Origin: Prostheceraeus crozeri
Taxonomy: Eukaryota > Platyhelminthes > Polycladida > Euryleptidae
Length of the DNA stretch: 64,000 nucleotides
Direction: 5' to 3'
Assembly (NCBI GenBank): GCA_907163375.1
Contig: CAJQUW010006851.1
Location: forward strand, 1-64,000
Under the pieces are notes generated by a model. That model was not told the origin of the DNA. It made no database searches and was given only the letters and a program-made list of their open reading frames with translations. Position 1 is the first letter of the stretch. The number at the start of each line of letters is the position of its first letter. This document shows positions 1 through 10,519 of this stretch, piece by piece. Both the position numbers and the translations under genes were made by a program.

Positions 1-12
1 ATCTAGCAAAAT

Positions 13-59
13 TATATTTTCCCCAATTTGATTTTGTGAGTCAAATTGGGGAAAATATA
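13..59. repeat. 19-bp perfect palindrome at the edge of a LINE relic
   Basis: Positions 13-31 and 41-59 are exact reverse complements separated by a 9 nt loop. The right arm runs into the first recognisable LINE coding sequence, so the fold-back sits at or near the 5' limit of the LINE copy. Such short fold-backs can form by template switching during target-primed reverse transcription; that origin is inference. Confidence 0.8.
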
Positions 60-1526
60 AAAAACGATCCCAAGCGATTCTGGGCCTTTGTGAAACACCA
101 GAAATGTTCCTCTAACATTCCTAATGTAATTTACTATAAAGGTCGCGATCATTCAACTTTGAGTGACATTGCAAAAGCTTTTTGTCAGTATTTTCGAGTC
201 TGTCTTTTGTACCTAGGAACAGATGTTAGTGTTCCTACATGCTCTGTTATTGACGTTCCAGTTTTTCGTATGCCTCGTGTAACTCCTAATGAGATGAAGG
301 AAGCTATTTTATCGATTAACAAAAATACTGGTGCTGGTTATGATAGTCTACCTGCTCGTTTCTTTGTTGAATGCGCTATGGAGCTGTCTACTCCTTTAGC
401 TGTTATTTTCAACTTATGTGTTGATCACGGTGTTTATCCAACACTGTTGAAGTATAACAATGTTATCCCTGTTTATAAAGGGAAAGGTGACAAGTCTAAT
501 GTTGAGTCCTACAGCCTATATCTATTCAGCCTGTACTGAGCAAAGTATTTGAAAGAATTGTTAATTCGGCTCTACGAAGTCACCTTGCATCAACTGATTA
601 CTGATCACCAGCATGGTTTTTCGCCTAAAAGGTCCACTTTAACCAATTTGTTATGCTATAAAGATTTTATTTCATCAGCTTTTGATGATGGTTATTTCTA
701 CAAGTTCACTCAGTTTACACCGATTTTCACAAAGCGTTTGATACTGTATCTCATGATCTTTTGCTTATGAAGATGGTGAGGTAATCATTTTGGTATTACC
801 GGTACTGCACTCTCTTGGTTCGTAGCTATCTTTGTGATCGCTATCAACGTGTAGCCGTAAGTGGAACTGTAACGGATTGGGTTCCTGTTAGCTCTGGTGT
901 TCCTCAGGGATCAATTTTAGGGACGTCCTTGTTCATACAATGTTTGTAAATGACCTTCCAAGCTGTTTTCAGTCGAGTGGACTGTTTGATTTTTGCTGAC
1001 GATGTTAAGGTCTTTAAACGTGTTTCTTGTGTTCAAGATTGCTTGGGAGCTTCAGAAATGATTTAGATTCATTGTCATTATGGTGCCACATGTGGAATTT
1101 GAAACTCAATCTCACTAAATGCGTTTTTATGAATTTTTCTTTGAAGCGAGTTTTCAACAATAACTTTTGATTACTCCTTAAACGGTGTTATTTTTCAGTC
1201 TGTTACAACTGTAAAAGATCTAGGTGTTTTATTTCACATCGACCCTTTGTCATTTGATTTACACATCTCCAAAGTTGTCAACAAATTCATATCGTATGCT
1301 TGGTTTTATCAAAAGGATCATGAAACCCATTAAAAATGTAGCTGTTTTTAAAACTCTATACAACGCTTATATACGGTCTGGTTTAGACTACTGCTCTTCT
1401 GTGTGGTCCCCCAGTACCCATTGTCACATTGATAAGCTAGAACGTGTACAGAAACGTTTCGTCAAGCACTTATGTTATTTGACTCGCAAGAAATATGAAA
1501 GTTGTAATTATGTTTCCCTTATGTGA
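36..1526 (+). mobile_element. Decayed non-LTR retrotransposon (LINE), reverse transcriptase region
   Basis: A broken reverse transcriptase of the CR1/jockey-like group, readable in three frames. Positions 36-539 hold the region before the RT core and the first RT block (VIPVYKGKGDKSN). Positions 549-770 hold the HQHGFSPKRST block. Around 895-930 the SGVPQGSIL block is visible, around 990 FADD (the catalytic YADD equivalent with Phe for Tyr), and 1224-1526 hold the C-terminal AYIRSGLDYCSSVW region. At least four frameshifts or stops separate these blocks, so no protein can be made. No endonuclease or ORF1 is visible upstream because the window begins inside the copy. The family assignment rests on motif order and is approximate; that it is a LINE relic is well supported. 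Confidence 0.88.
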
Positions 1527-2666
1527 AGTGTTTCAGTTAACCACATCTTGTTCATCGTCGGAAATTTTCTGACACAGTATTATTTCTTAAGATACTTCAC
1601 TTTCGTGTAAACTGTTCTTACCTTTTATCTTTGATTTTATTTAATTTACCGACTAGGCGGACTCGCCACACAAAGGTCTTTGCTGTCAAAAGTGTCGTCT
1701 CAAATTACGTAATTCGGATTTCATGCCTCGTACAGTCGGTTTTGTTAATAGCTTACCTGACGTTGATTTTTTCGACAGATCACTCAGCAAATGTTCCATT
1801 TCACGTGGATTTTTCGATATTGAATAATTTGTATAGTTTTCTTTTAATGCATTTATTCTGTATTCTGTAAAAACATTCCTGTATTATTCGACTGTTGACT
1901 GTAATTGGCATCTTTTGCTGTAGTCAGCTTGAAATATATTCATTCATATAGCTTCATATCATAGTTAACATAGCATCACAGGTTACTGGTTCAGGTATGG
2001 AAAACCTCTTTGAAAGTTATCGGATTGGTTCATGCTCATTATCTGGATCTGATCCGATTAAAACGTCGTGAATATCAGCCGATCCGATGCGTGTTATTTG
2101 ATCATGATCCGAATGATCCGGTAGGAACCCACACGAAATTATTTTTAAAGACCTCATTATGCAATGTATTTTCCGGAAGTTTTGGACCGGTCCCTGGACC
2201 TCTGTTTCAGACGGATCTGTGACCTGTTACAAGGTGTCCAACCAGAACTAGCGACCTGATTCATTCTCTGAGAACTAACCTTAGTTAGATAGCTCTAAAT
2301 GCAGATAAATGTTCATCCGAACATCTCAGTGATTCAAATTTCGTTATCAGATGCTCAAAATGTGAACTTCGTAGGTATGAATGTGAATTTGCGAATTTGT
2401 GTTCGCTTTCTACTCGCAAGCCATTGTTAAGTGACTGCACTCCGGGAGCTGATCTAATCGGTCAGTGAGAATTTATCTTCAACAGTTCCACGTGAGGAAA
2501 ACATTTAAGAGACAAGATTGGAAACTTTCAGCTGTTAAAGGACCTACTGGGATGCCTTCTGCATGATTTCGTCATTATCATGAAAAGTCAATGAATAAGA
2601 TTCACTCATTTCATGCAATTTTATTCTCTTGATCGAAGGATTAATGAATTGTTTTTATTTTGACAG
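1527..2666. other. LINE 3' tail and non-coding DNA
   Basis: No gene is supported. The first few hundred bases are probably the 3' end of the preceding LINE, because short LINE-like coding remnants continue to about 1850. The 70-codon open frame at 2010-2222 has no recognisable motif and no splice signals. The last part is AT-rich and ends in the pyrimidine-rich acceptor of the exon at 2667. Confidence 0.5.
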
Positions 2667-2717
2667 ATGCTCCGAAGAATGATGCGGCGGTGCAATTCCC
2701 TCCTCCTCCTCGGCCCA
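2667..2717 (+). CDS. Internal exon of a host gene (proline-rich linker)
   Basis: A 51 nt segment preceded by a good 3' splice site (T-rich tract then TTTTGACAG) and followed by a strong 5' splice site (CCA|GTAAGTTC). Read with two leading bases it gives 16 codons encoding APKNDAAVQFPPPPRP and leaves one base over. The exon at 8499 starts with two bases that complete that codon, so the phases match. Codons are GC-rich (GCG GCG GTG, CCT/CCC, CGG), unlike the surrounding AT-rich DNA but like the exon at 8499. I do not recognise the protein. Additional exons upstream must lie before the window or among the elements. Without transcript data the exon call rests on splice signals, composition and phase. 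Confidence 0.5.
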
Positions 2718-3185
2718 GTAAGTTCGAAGTTCTACCGAAATTCTAATTAATAACATTCTGTCAAGATTGAAGAAGTTTCCTTACTTTTGATGCAATTACA
2801 TGGAAAGTGAGCACGTAATAGGACACAGCTCCTTCAAACTCATCTTTGAAAAGATCGACACAGAAATGTCGAATTAGTGGACTCAATAAAAGCTGTTCGT
2901 TCTTGTGAACTGGCAGACGATGTCAACAAACAATTAGCGATCATTATGAGGATAACAGACAGCGAACTATTCAATGAAATGTGAAGTTGTTCAACTGCTT
3001 CAATCATATCATGGGGTGAAGATACCGTCTTGGCTCTAAACAAACATTTGAAGCTTTCATCATGTCAGAATCTTCTGCGTCTCAGTTTATACAGACAAAA
3101 GTGATTGACTTGAATTATTCATAATCAAACTGATTTTTTAAATCAAAAATTCACCAAGTCTCTCCCGATGTTTATTGAAGTAAAA
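2718..3185. other. Intronic sequence, nothing recognised
   Basis: This stretch lies between the splice donor at 2718 and the end of the Penelope-like element. It shows no conserved open frame on either strand; the 67-codon minus-strand frame at 2840-3043 has no motif. Confidence 0.5.
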
Positions 3186-4625
3186 TAAGGAGCCAGACGT
3201 TTCGCGCCCGGGCGCTTGTTCACTGTTCACAGAAGAAGTGAAGTACGAACAAATCTACATGATCGGGAGTCGTGATACCACAACATTCTCGTGACGCCTA
3301 TTCATGCATGGTTTGTAGAAATCGATAAGCCGAGATTCCACCAGACTTGCCTCGATCGGATCACGCACGCATCTGATAAAATTAATATTAAAGTCCTGAA
3401 TACTACTGATATCACTACAACTGTTAGTATGCTCTGATAGAGCGCTTTTTTTGTCTTTGTTATTAATGCTGGTCTTATGTTCATTAAAGCGATCACGGAA
3501 AGGCCGCGACGTTTTACCAATATATTTCGAATTGCACGCTTTACAAGTAAACTGATATATAACGTTGCGTTGATCACAATTATACTTATCCGGTAAAGCA
3601 CTACATATTAAGCAATTAGAATGTTTTTCTTTCGGCATTCTGTGTTTAAAAACGTTGCGCATCTGCTTATTGCCCGTGCTAACAAAATTTATATCCAATT
3701 TATATTTACGTATACAACAATTAATTTGACGCACCAAACTATCACTAATAAAAGGCGACTTCAAAGTAGGCCCGTAAGTTTTTTTCTTTTTTCCATTTAT
3801 TAAATTAGAAGTAGACTTAGACTTATTGCAACATCTCAAATCTGCCTCAGTATAACCATTTAGTAACACATTAGACTTACATTTTTTTATGTTTTTTTCT
3901 AGATTTTCGGACGGAAGGTTATTGCTTTCTATCAAAGTTATATCTTTGAATTTTTGATTGACGAAATTTGTTTTCACTGAATGGGGAAGCCAACTCTCCC
4001 TTCTTAAAGAATTACCAGAGGACAATTCTTTTTTGTATATCTCATGTACGATTTTACCATCATTTATCCAAATTGACAGATCTAAGAAGTTTAATTTACC
4101 GTCAGTAGGAATTTCAATTGTAAATTTGACATCTTCATTTATCGAATTGAAAATATCCTTTATTCTACTAAAAACTACAGGATCGTTTTTTATAGGTCCG
4201 ATGATAACATCGTCTATGTATCTTTTGTATATCATGTCCTGGAAATTGATGTCTTGACGGAGTTTATTTATAGCTTCAGTTTCAACAAAATTCATAAATA
4301 TGATAGATAAAGGTGGTGCGTAGTGTGATCCCATAGGGACACCTTTAATCTGTAGAAAAACTTTGTTATCATATTCAATTTCATAGTTATATGAAACAAA
4401 CTTAATCATAGTTATAAACTGGTCAACAGATATATTGAAATTATCAATATCTTGTCAGTGTTTATTCGCAAAATCAGTAACAACTTTAACAGCAGTGTCA
4501 ATAGGGACACTTGGGTACAAGTTGATCACATCTAGAGATAAGAAAAGATAATCATCTCCAACATAGATCAGATCGATTGGATTTGCGGTCGTATTTTGAA
4601 TGAACTTCTTCAATTTGTTCCGGTC
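3186..4625 (-). mobile_element. Penelope-like retroelement with GIY-YIG domain, 5' truncated
   Basis: Penelope-like elements encode a telomerase-related reverse transcriptase followed by a GIY-YIG endonuclease. The main open frame (4409 down to 3255, 384 aa) holds the RT motif IKGVPMGSHYAPPLS at residues 21-35, the catalytic YIDD at 64-67, FLDLSIW near 108-114, a Cys cluster before the nuclease (C266, C269, C278), VIY at 283-285, YIG at 296-298, R302, and the EH pair at 310-311. Upstream, 4410-4622 continues the same frame with SLDVINLYPSVPI, the first catalytic Asp block, but contains a TGA near 4455. N-terminal RT sequence is missing. The 3' flank (3186-3254) contains a GAAACGTC string after a self-complementary GCGCCCGGGCGC, typical of the ribozyme-like ends of such elements. 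The copy lies inside a host intron, antisense to it, and abuts another element. Confidence 0.88.
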
Positions 4626-5241
4626 CATCTTCCTAGTTTTTTAGCTTTGATTGACAAATTTGAAAACATCCTGAGCCACAACCAGAAAACGATGCAGTCA
4701 TGCTCCATGGAATTCCACCTTTTGTTGATTTTTGAGAACTTTGATGAATCATCAATTGCAAAATCTGCATTGAAAACAAAGGGAGCAGTTGGACCATAGG
4801 GAATGTACACGACAGGATGGATTCTGGTTTCACGGAATTATGGCGACCATGGTAATCAGCTGCATGAAACAATTGCTAAAAAACCTAAAACACAAAGCCT
4901 AAACACAGTCATAAAGCTTCAACTGAATGAAGAGAATACGATAAGTATTGAATCATTTTTATCCTGTCGTCTCATTGGTCTCTCGATAAGAAGTTCGGAA
5001 TGCGACCTGTGGGAATTGACGAAATATTGCGACAGATTGTCGGAAGTGATAATGTCAGCTGTAAAGTCACAAACTGTTGATTATACAGATTCTTTGCAAT
5101 TAGATGTAGGCCAAAAAGGAGGTTTTGAAGCAGCTATTCATGTTATGACAGACATTTTTGAGGAAGACGAAACAGATGCAACACTATTGATGCTGCAAAT
5201 GCATTTAATTCCATAAATTGAAACGTTTTTATTCGTAGCAC

Positions 5242-5859
5242 TCAATTCATATGTCCGTCAGAGAAATCTATACAGAAAATTCCTATTCGATATCGTTGCG
5301 ATTATTTACTCAGAGGTAGGGAAATTGTATCTCGTGAAGGAACAACTCAAGGAATTCAATATCAATGCCTACGCAATGGGATACTACGTATGGATAAAAT
5401 GAAGGATTCAGATTTGCAGATCAAGCATGTTGCATTTTCGGATGATTTTTTGAGTATGAGACAAATTTCAAGGAATTTTGAAATGATGGGAAAACATTTG
5501 TGTTCATGGTCCCTCACTTGGATATTTTCCAATACCTGACAAATCATGGTTCAATTCATATGTTCGTCAGAGAAATCTATACAGAAAATTCCTATTCGAT
5601 ATCGTTGCGATTATTTACTCGGAGGTAGGGAAATTGTATCTCGTGAAGGAACAACTCAAGGAATTCAATATCAATGCCTACGCAATGGGATACTACGTAT
5701 GGATAAAATGAAGGATTCAGATTTGCAGATCAAGCATGTTGCATTTTCGGATGATTTTTTGAGTATGAGACAAATTTCAAGGAATTTTGAAATGATGGGA
5801 AAACATTTGTGTTCATGGTCCCTCACTTGGATATTTTCCAATACCTGACAAATCATGGT
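5242..5859 (+). repeat. 309-bp tandem duplication inside the RT relic
   Basis: Positions 5242-5550 and 5551-5859 are two head-to-tail copies of the same 309 bp, differing at only two positions that I can see (C/T at the ninth codon region and A/G in the CTCAGAGG/CTCGGAGG site). The unit spans the EGTTQG and FSDD catalytic blocks of the reverse transcriptase. Its length is a multiple of three. Confidence 0.93.
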
Positions 5860-6017
5860 TGACAGTGAAAGAAGAATTATTTCAAACTGCTACCACTGTG
5901 TTTGCTGGAACAAAGTTGAACATTGCGAGTGAACATTCTTAGCTTGGAGGATATGTTGGTGACATGCGAAATTGTTCTGTTTATGCCAATTCATTAGTCA
6001 AGAAATGGACTGCTCAG

Positions 6018-6726
6018 CAGTGGCGGCGCTAGGGGGGGGGCGGTCCGCCCCGGGCACCGAGATTCAAGGGGCACGGTCAGAGGCTCGCTCGGGGAAATCT
6101 AAATCTTGAAAAATGTTGATATTTAGCATCCTTTTGCGAATTTGTTTAACAGTCTGCGTTAGCAACGCAACATGTGAACGATCCTTTTCTAAATTGAAAA
6201 TTATAAAATCCCACTTACGATCGACCATGACTCAAGCAAGACTAAATAATTTGTCTCTTATTTCTATTGAACGTCTTCGTTTGAATAATTGTGATATTGA
6301 TGAATGCATTGATGTTTTTGCTAAATGCAAGGCGCGCAGAGTTCAGATTTAGCCTTATCTTACTGTGCGTTGGTCTACGTAATGATTATACCGTTTTCTC
6401 TCGAATATATTCTCTGGTAATATTCTGATTTTGCTTTTGATATTAGTACATGTACTTTACCAGTTTCATAATTAGGCTAATGTCACAGCGAGTGATTAAG
6501 AGGTAGTTCATTTTACATTTTAATGATCTAAATCTCAAAATATGAATGTCTATGAATTAATTTATAAGCTTAAATATAGTAGGTACACGTTCCCCTAAGA
6601 AGGAAAGAATCGGTGTAGCTAAATCTTCATAATTTTATTAGAATTGGCTGGGAATGGGGTTCATTGGGGAGGGGGGCACTGATAAATGACCCGCCCTTGG
6701 CACGAAACGTCCTCGCGCCGCCACTG
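6018..6726 (+). mobile_element. Internally deleted hAT transposon with target duplication
   Basis: A 709 bp element bounded by perfect 12 bp terminal inverted repeats (CAGTGGCGGCGC and GCGCCGCCACTG) and flanked by an 8 bp direct repeat CTGCTCAG at 6010-6017 and 6727-6734, the hallmark of hAT insertion. Inside, the open frame 6113-6352 (79 aa) is the C-terminal dimerisation region of a hAT transposase: NATCERSFSKLKIIKSHLRST includes the conserved S/C-x-ER-x-FS signature carrying the last catalytic Glu. The catalytic core is absent, so the copy is non-autonomous. It interrupts the RT relic, whose reading resumes directly after the duplication. Confidence 0.92.
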
Positions 6727-7890
6727 CTGCTCAGATTCAAACTTCAGCAATGATGACCGAATTCCAACCTCAGGCTGCATACGCCTGTTTTGTTACTTGT
6801 TTGCGCAATCACTATCTTTACCACATCCACACAAATGCAAATATGGAGTCTTTTTTGAAGACCTATCGATCATGTGATTGATAATAAGCTGATTCCGGTT
6901 TTAACAAATGCACAAATGTTGCGTGAAAGTGAACTTCTGTCTTCACCTGTGCGACTTGGTAGACTCGGAATCCCGATCTTATCTGACGTAGCGAATGTCG
7001 AACATGTGAATTCAAAGTCACTTTGCCGACCTTTAACAACAAGCATTATCAATCAAAATGACAATTTGACATGTGAACTGACGGAGACAGTAGAACGATA
7101 GTATAAGCGATCGTTGTAAACGCAAAATGATTTATTGTTGTCAGTACGACTATAAATGACACCGGATCAGTTAAGAACGAATGCCGTTGCCCAGAAGAGT
7201 AGTTTGTAAGTGCATTGTCTTTGAAAAGTGAAAGTTGCACCCCCTTCTGAGCAGGATTTTTTGATGCTCCGGTCTTAAGAAATCGTTGGAAAATGCGTTG
7301 CCTACCAACCGAATGTGGATGTTGGAAGAAGTTCTCCATTGATGACGCAATGTCTTGTATCAAAGATGGTTGCATCCACCGAAAACATGATGAATTGAGA
7401 GATTTCATTGCAGTTCTTTTGAATGAAGTGTCGTCTGACGTGTCCATTGAACCGCAATTGGTACCTCTGTCCGGTGAAATATTTGATGATGCTGCGAATA
7501 TTGCAGATGAAGCTCCACTTGACATTGCCGCTTGAGGATTTTGGCAGCATTGCGTGAAGACACTTTTTGATATCTGAAAATCTAATTTATACTCCCAACC
7601 GCATAAAAGTCAATAAAAGAAAAGATCCTACAATCAACGCTTCATTCAAGCCGAAAGAGGATCTTTTTCTCCTTTATCTTTCAATGCCTGCGGAGGATAT
7701 GGGTGAGAGACGCATCATTTTCTCTCAAACCTTGAGTGCATTACTGAAAGTGAAATCCAACGCTAAGCATTGAAACAAATCGTCTCCACACAAAAGCATC
7801 ATTTTTACTACAAGATGAAGAATAGTTTGTGTGAATCCTCGAAGTTTGCGGCCGGAAACTCGCCCACTAGATGCTGCAGTTGTCTGATAA

Positions 7891-8498
7891 TAATGCTGCA
7901 ATATCTGACAGCTGTTTTTGATTTAGTTATTCAACTTTATCTTTAGTTTGATATCAAAACTTATAATCTTAACCTTAATCTGCTGTTTTTGCAGGTTTAT
8001 ATTGTTAAAAAGAGTGTAGTTTCCATAAGGATATGGTTATGCAAATAATCACTTTTAAGAAATGAATAAGTTGTTCAACTGCTCCGATCATTAACCTCCT
8101 GAGAGAACAGCAGAGTTTCAAAGTGAAAGTTGCAGCCCATGCGCTTCCCACAGACATTTTACAAGAAGCAAAGTCTAATGAGAACAACACAGACATTCAA
8201 TCTTTTTATATTTCGATGACTTTTGATTGTCATTTTCATTGGATTTCAATCATTTGAATGAGGAGAATCCGTTTTTGAAGGATTTTCTTCTAATAAGTGA
8301 ATTGCAGATAGAAAAGATGAATAAGAGAAGAAATGATTGGAAAATCCGTTTGCAGGACGATCAGCAGTTGTCAATTCTCCGATGAAATGTTTTCCAAACA
8401 GTGAAAAATGATTTGATGAACAGAACGGAACCTTCAACTGATTTTCCTTCCAAAACAACTTCTTTGCGTCAAATTCATTCATTTCCTCTTCTTTGCAG
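7891..8498. other. Intronic sequence, nothing recognised
   Basis: No gene supported. Minus-strand open frames at 8005-8196 and 8246-8878 have no motifs; the latter is the shadow of the GC-rich exon. A pyrimidine-rich acceptor (TTCATTTCCTCTTCTTTGCAG without its first T) closes the stretch. Confidence 0.5.
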
Positions 8499-8839
8499 TT
8501 CGGTTCTGGCTGTATGACTTCACGAGGACAGTGGATAATGGATTCCACGATCTGCAGCTGCCGGAGACGCCGACGGTCGGAGATCTCCGCAGAGCTCTGG
8601 CGGAGAAGACAAAACTCCGGCCGGAGGCGTTGAGGATAAGGCAAGTGATCGCCGTCTCCGGAGATGGAGAGAAAGTGTTCGAGGTGACGCCGGAAGGAGG
8701 AGGAAGGGTCTTCTACACAACTGCCGCCGGGGAGGAAGTGAAAGGGAGGAATAGGAGATTCGATTTCCTGGAGAATGATGAGGAGCTGTTCGTTCTTCCT
8801 CCTCAGCGGTACCTGATCCTCGTCATCTACCGACGATGA
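8499..8839 (+). CDS. Terminal exon of a host gene, ubiquitin-like fold suspected
   Basis: The exon begins after a clear acceptor (TTCCTCTTCTTTGCAG) and is open to the TGA at 8837-8839, encoding about 112 residues once the split first codon is supplied by the exon at 2667-2717. It starts RFWLYDFTRTVDNGFHDLQL, followed by TVGDLRRALAEKTKLRPEAL, a helix pattern typical of ubiquitin-like beta-grasp domains, and ends LPPQRYLILVIYRR. Two VF...Y strands and a glycine-rich turn (TPEGGGRVFYTT) lie between. Composition is strongly GC-rich in third positions, sharply different from flanking DNA, which supports real coding use. I do not recognise the family by name. No poly-A signal was searched exhaustively. 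An alternative is a recently acquired or retroposed segment, but the intact splice acceptor and phase match argue for a host exon. Confidence 0.62.
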
Positions 8840-9029
8840 GAATTGCAAGAACTTCGTTTCTATTTCTCCGAAAATCAAAACTTTTTCTGTTCTCTGACAA
8901 TTGATTGAAAATTGAGAAAGAGAACAGCTTCGAGTTTGGAATCAACTTTTAGAATTGAATTGAAGTTTTTGTCACATAATGAACTGCGATTGACTTTCTG
9001 ATGATAAATTTCATCGACAATAGATATCT

Positions 9030-9103
9030 AATGGAAGGATTTGAACTCTCTCCTGTGGAGGCTCTGAATGTGCCTTTACCAACTGCGCTATTTGCACTTC
9101 GCA
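9030..9103 (-). repeat. tRNA-derived (SINE-type) head
   Basis: On the minus strand a Pol III box A-like string TAGCGCAGTTGGTAAAG lies at 9090-9074 and a box B-like GTTCAAATCC at 9046-9037, about 28 nt apart, as in a tRNA. No cloverleaf acceptor pairing or discriminator end is evident, so it is read as a tRNA-derived SINE head and not a functional tRNA gene. Confidence 0.55.
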
Positions 9104-9126
9104 GATTGAGTGACTTCAGAAGTATA

Positions 9127-10156
9127 TACAGTAGAATTCGCATGTATCGGCTTCGGCTATATCGGCGATTCGCCTATATCGGCGCATTTTCGCTGTCCCT
9201 GACAGAAAAAAGTTCGTTTATAACGGCTTATTTCCTGGAAATCCTCAAGCGATGTTTTGCCTAGAAGAGTCACTAGAATGACAGTATATGTGGACGCGGA
9301 TGGCTGTAGATTCTGTTAGGACTATCCGATTCTAACTATTCTAGTGGCATGTGAAAATTTAGATCTTCTACAATTCATCTCGATCATGTTTGGGGGTTTG
9401 ATCAAAATTGTAGAATCTAGCAGCCGATGAAAGATAAGTAGGCTTGCCACTGTATCTCACTGATAATTCTCACATAATCGACGTGATGATTGCATTGTTA
9501 ACGCCTTCACCTACGATGCTATTGTCAGACCTGACTTAGTGACTGTTGCGTCATCAAAGCACAAGCTACCGTCGAAAAAATTGTTGAGTTCGATGCATGT
9601 CCTCTCTCTAGACAGAAAGCGGCTCGCCACCCCATCCATCTCTATGGTTTCGCCTGCACGTGACTCTTACCAGCGTCTTGATTGACTTAGATTGGCTGGC
9701 TTCGCCTGCACGTGACTCTTTGCAGCGTCTTGATTTATGCATACTCTTCTTTGTTTTGTGCTTCATATAGCAGGTAAGCATGTAGGCATGAAGAAGCTTC
9801 AATCTTCTTGATGCAAAAAGCATACTCAGTTTTTGACAAACATAGTGATATCCGGCTTGCGATACTTACGTTGCAAGCATCAGTTCAGAAAGGCACAATT
9901 TTTAGATATCTATTGAATACATAGACAATTACATGTACATGTACTGTACATGTTGGACAACAAGTCAATATGTACATGTATTCAAGTATAGCAACGTAAT
10001 AATTCATGAGTCAATACACGTATATACATTGTATGATGCATGGCATGATCTCAGAGCTCGTGTAGATTTCACAAAACTTCAAAATTCAGGGAGTTCGCAT
10101 ATATCGGCGGTTTTCGTCTGTCCCTTGAGGCGCCGATATATGCGAATTCTACTGTA
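9127..10156. mobile_element. TA-flanked inverted-repeat element (Tigger/mariner-type MITE)
   Basis: The element lies between TA dinucleotides at 9127-9128 and 10155-10156. Its left end reads CAGTAGAATTCGCATGTATC and its right end is the inverted form (ATATGCGAATTCTACTG). The subterminal ATATCGGCG motif recurs several times at both ends (9150-9185 and 10097-10140), a plausible transposase binding array. No transposase coding sequence is readable in the 1 kb interior, which includes a CA/TG-rich stretch around 9925-10030. The TA target and the end sequence fit the Tc1/mariner superfamily. Confidence 0.75.
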
Positions 10157-10519
10157 TTGATAAAGTGATTTCATTTCTAAAGAAAATTTAGTCATTCTAA
10201 GCATTCTACTTAATTGAAGGGTATCAGTAACACAAAAGTATCCTTTTATACAGAAATATGAGAACCGCTTTCATTGTCGAAGATGTATTTAACGCGACAT
10301 GTTTCGCCTGCTCTGCTTCACGCGTTACACAGGAATGAAGGTACAAGATCTATGACTGGAGATGAAATCACATGAAGTCAAGCGGACACTGGAGATGACA
10401 ATGACAACAATAAGCCGACAATTAATTATGCGTTCATGACACGAATTGAAAATCAATGGATAATGACACAGGTAAACGAGACAATACAAGGAAATTTACA
10501 AAATAATAATTAAAGTGAA

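Larger units (their letters stand above)
4640..7890 (+). pseudogene. Decayed reverse-transcriptase element with C-terminal zinc-knuckle-like and nuclease-like region
   Basis: A long RT-type polyprotein relic that can be followed for over 3 kb by switching frames. Landmarks in order: TKGAVGP at about 4770; SFLSCRLIGL and a VGQKGGFEAAIHVM block in 4803-5216; a frameshifted DAANAFNSIN block near 5195; EGTTQGIQ at about 5335 and again at 5645; a FSDD block in place of FADD; WLTVKEELFQTATTVFAGT at 5855-5915; after the hAT insertion a reading of RPIDHVIDNKLIPVLTNA and LGRLGIPILSD at 6860-7050; a Cys/His segment CGC..C around 7310-7360 with one expected His replaced by Asp; then a DELRDFIAVLLNEV and DIAARGFW region at 7390-7540. 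The order RT, Cys/His motif, nuclease-like tail recalls LINEs with a restriction-like endonuclease, but I cannot name the clade. Many stops; not functional. Confidence 0.7.

Noticed and set aside
2010-2222. 70-codon frame with a vague resemblance to a ribosomal protein L2 stretch
   Set aside because: The similarity is limited to a few residues, no splice sites fit, and no neighbouring exons exist.
8246-8878. 210-codon minus-strand frame over the GC-rich exon
   Set aside because: It is the antisense shadow of the plus-strand exon 8499-8839, has no motif, and runs through the splice acceptor.
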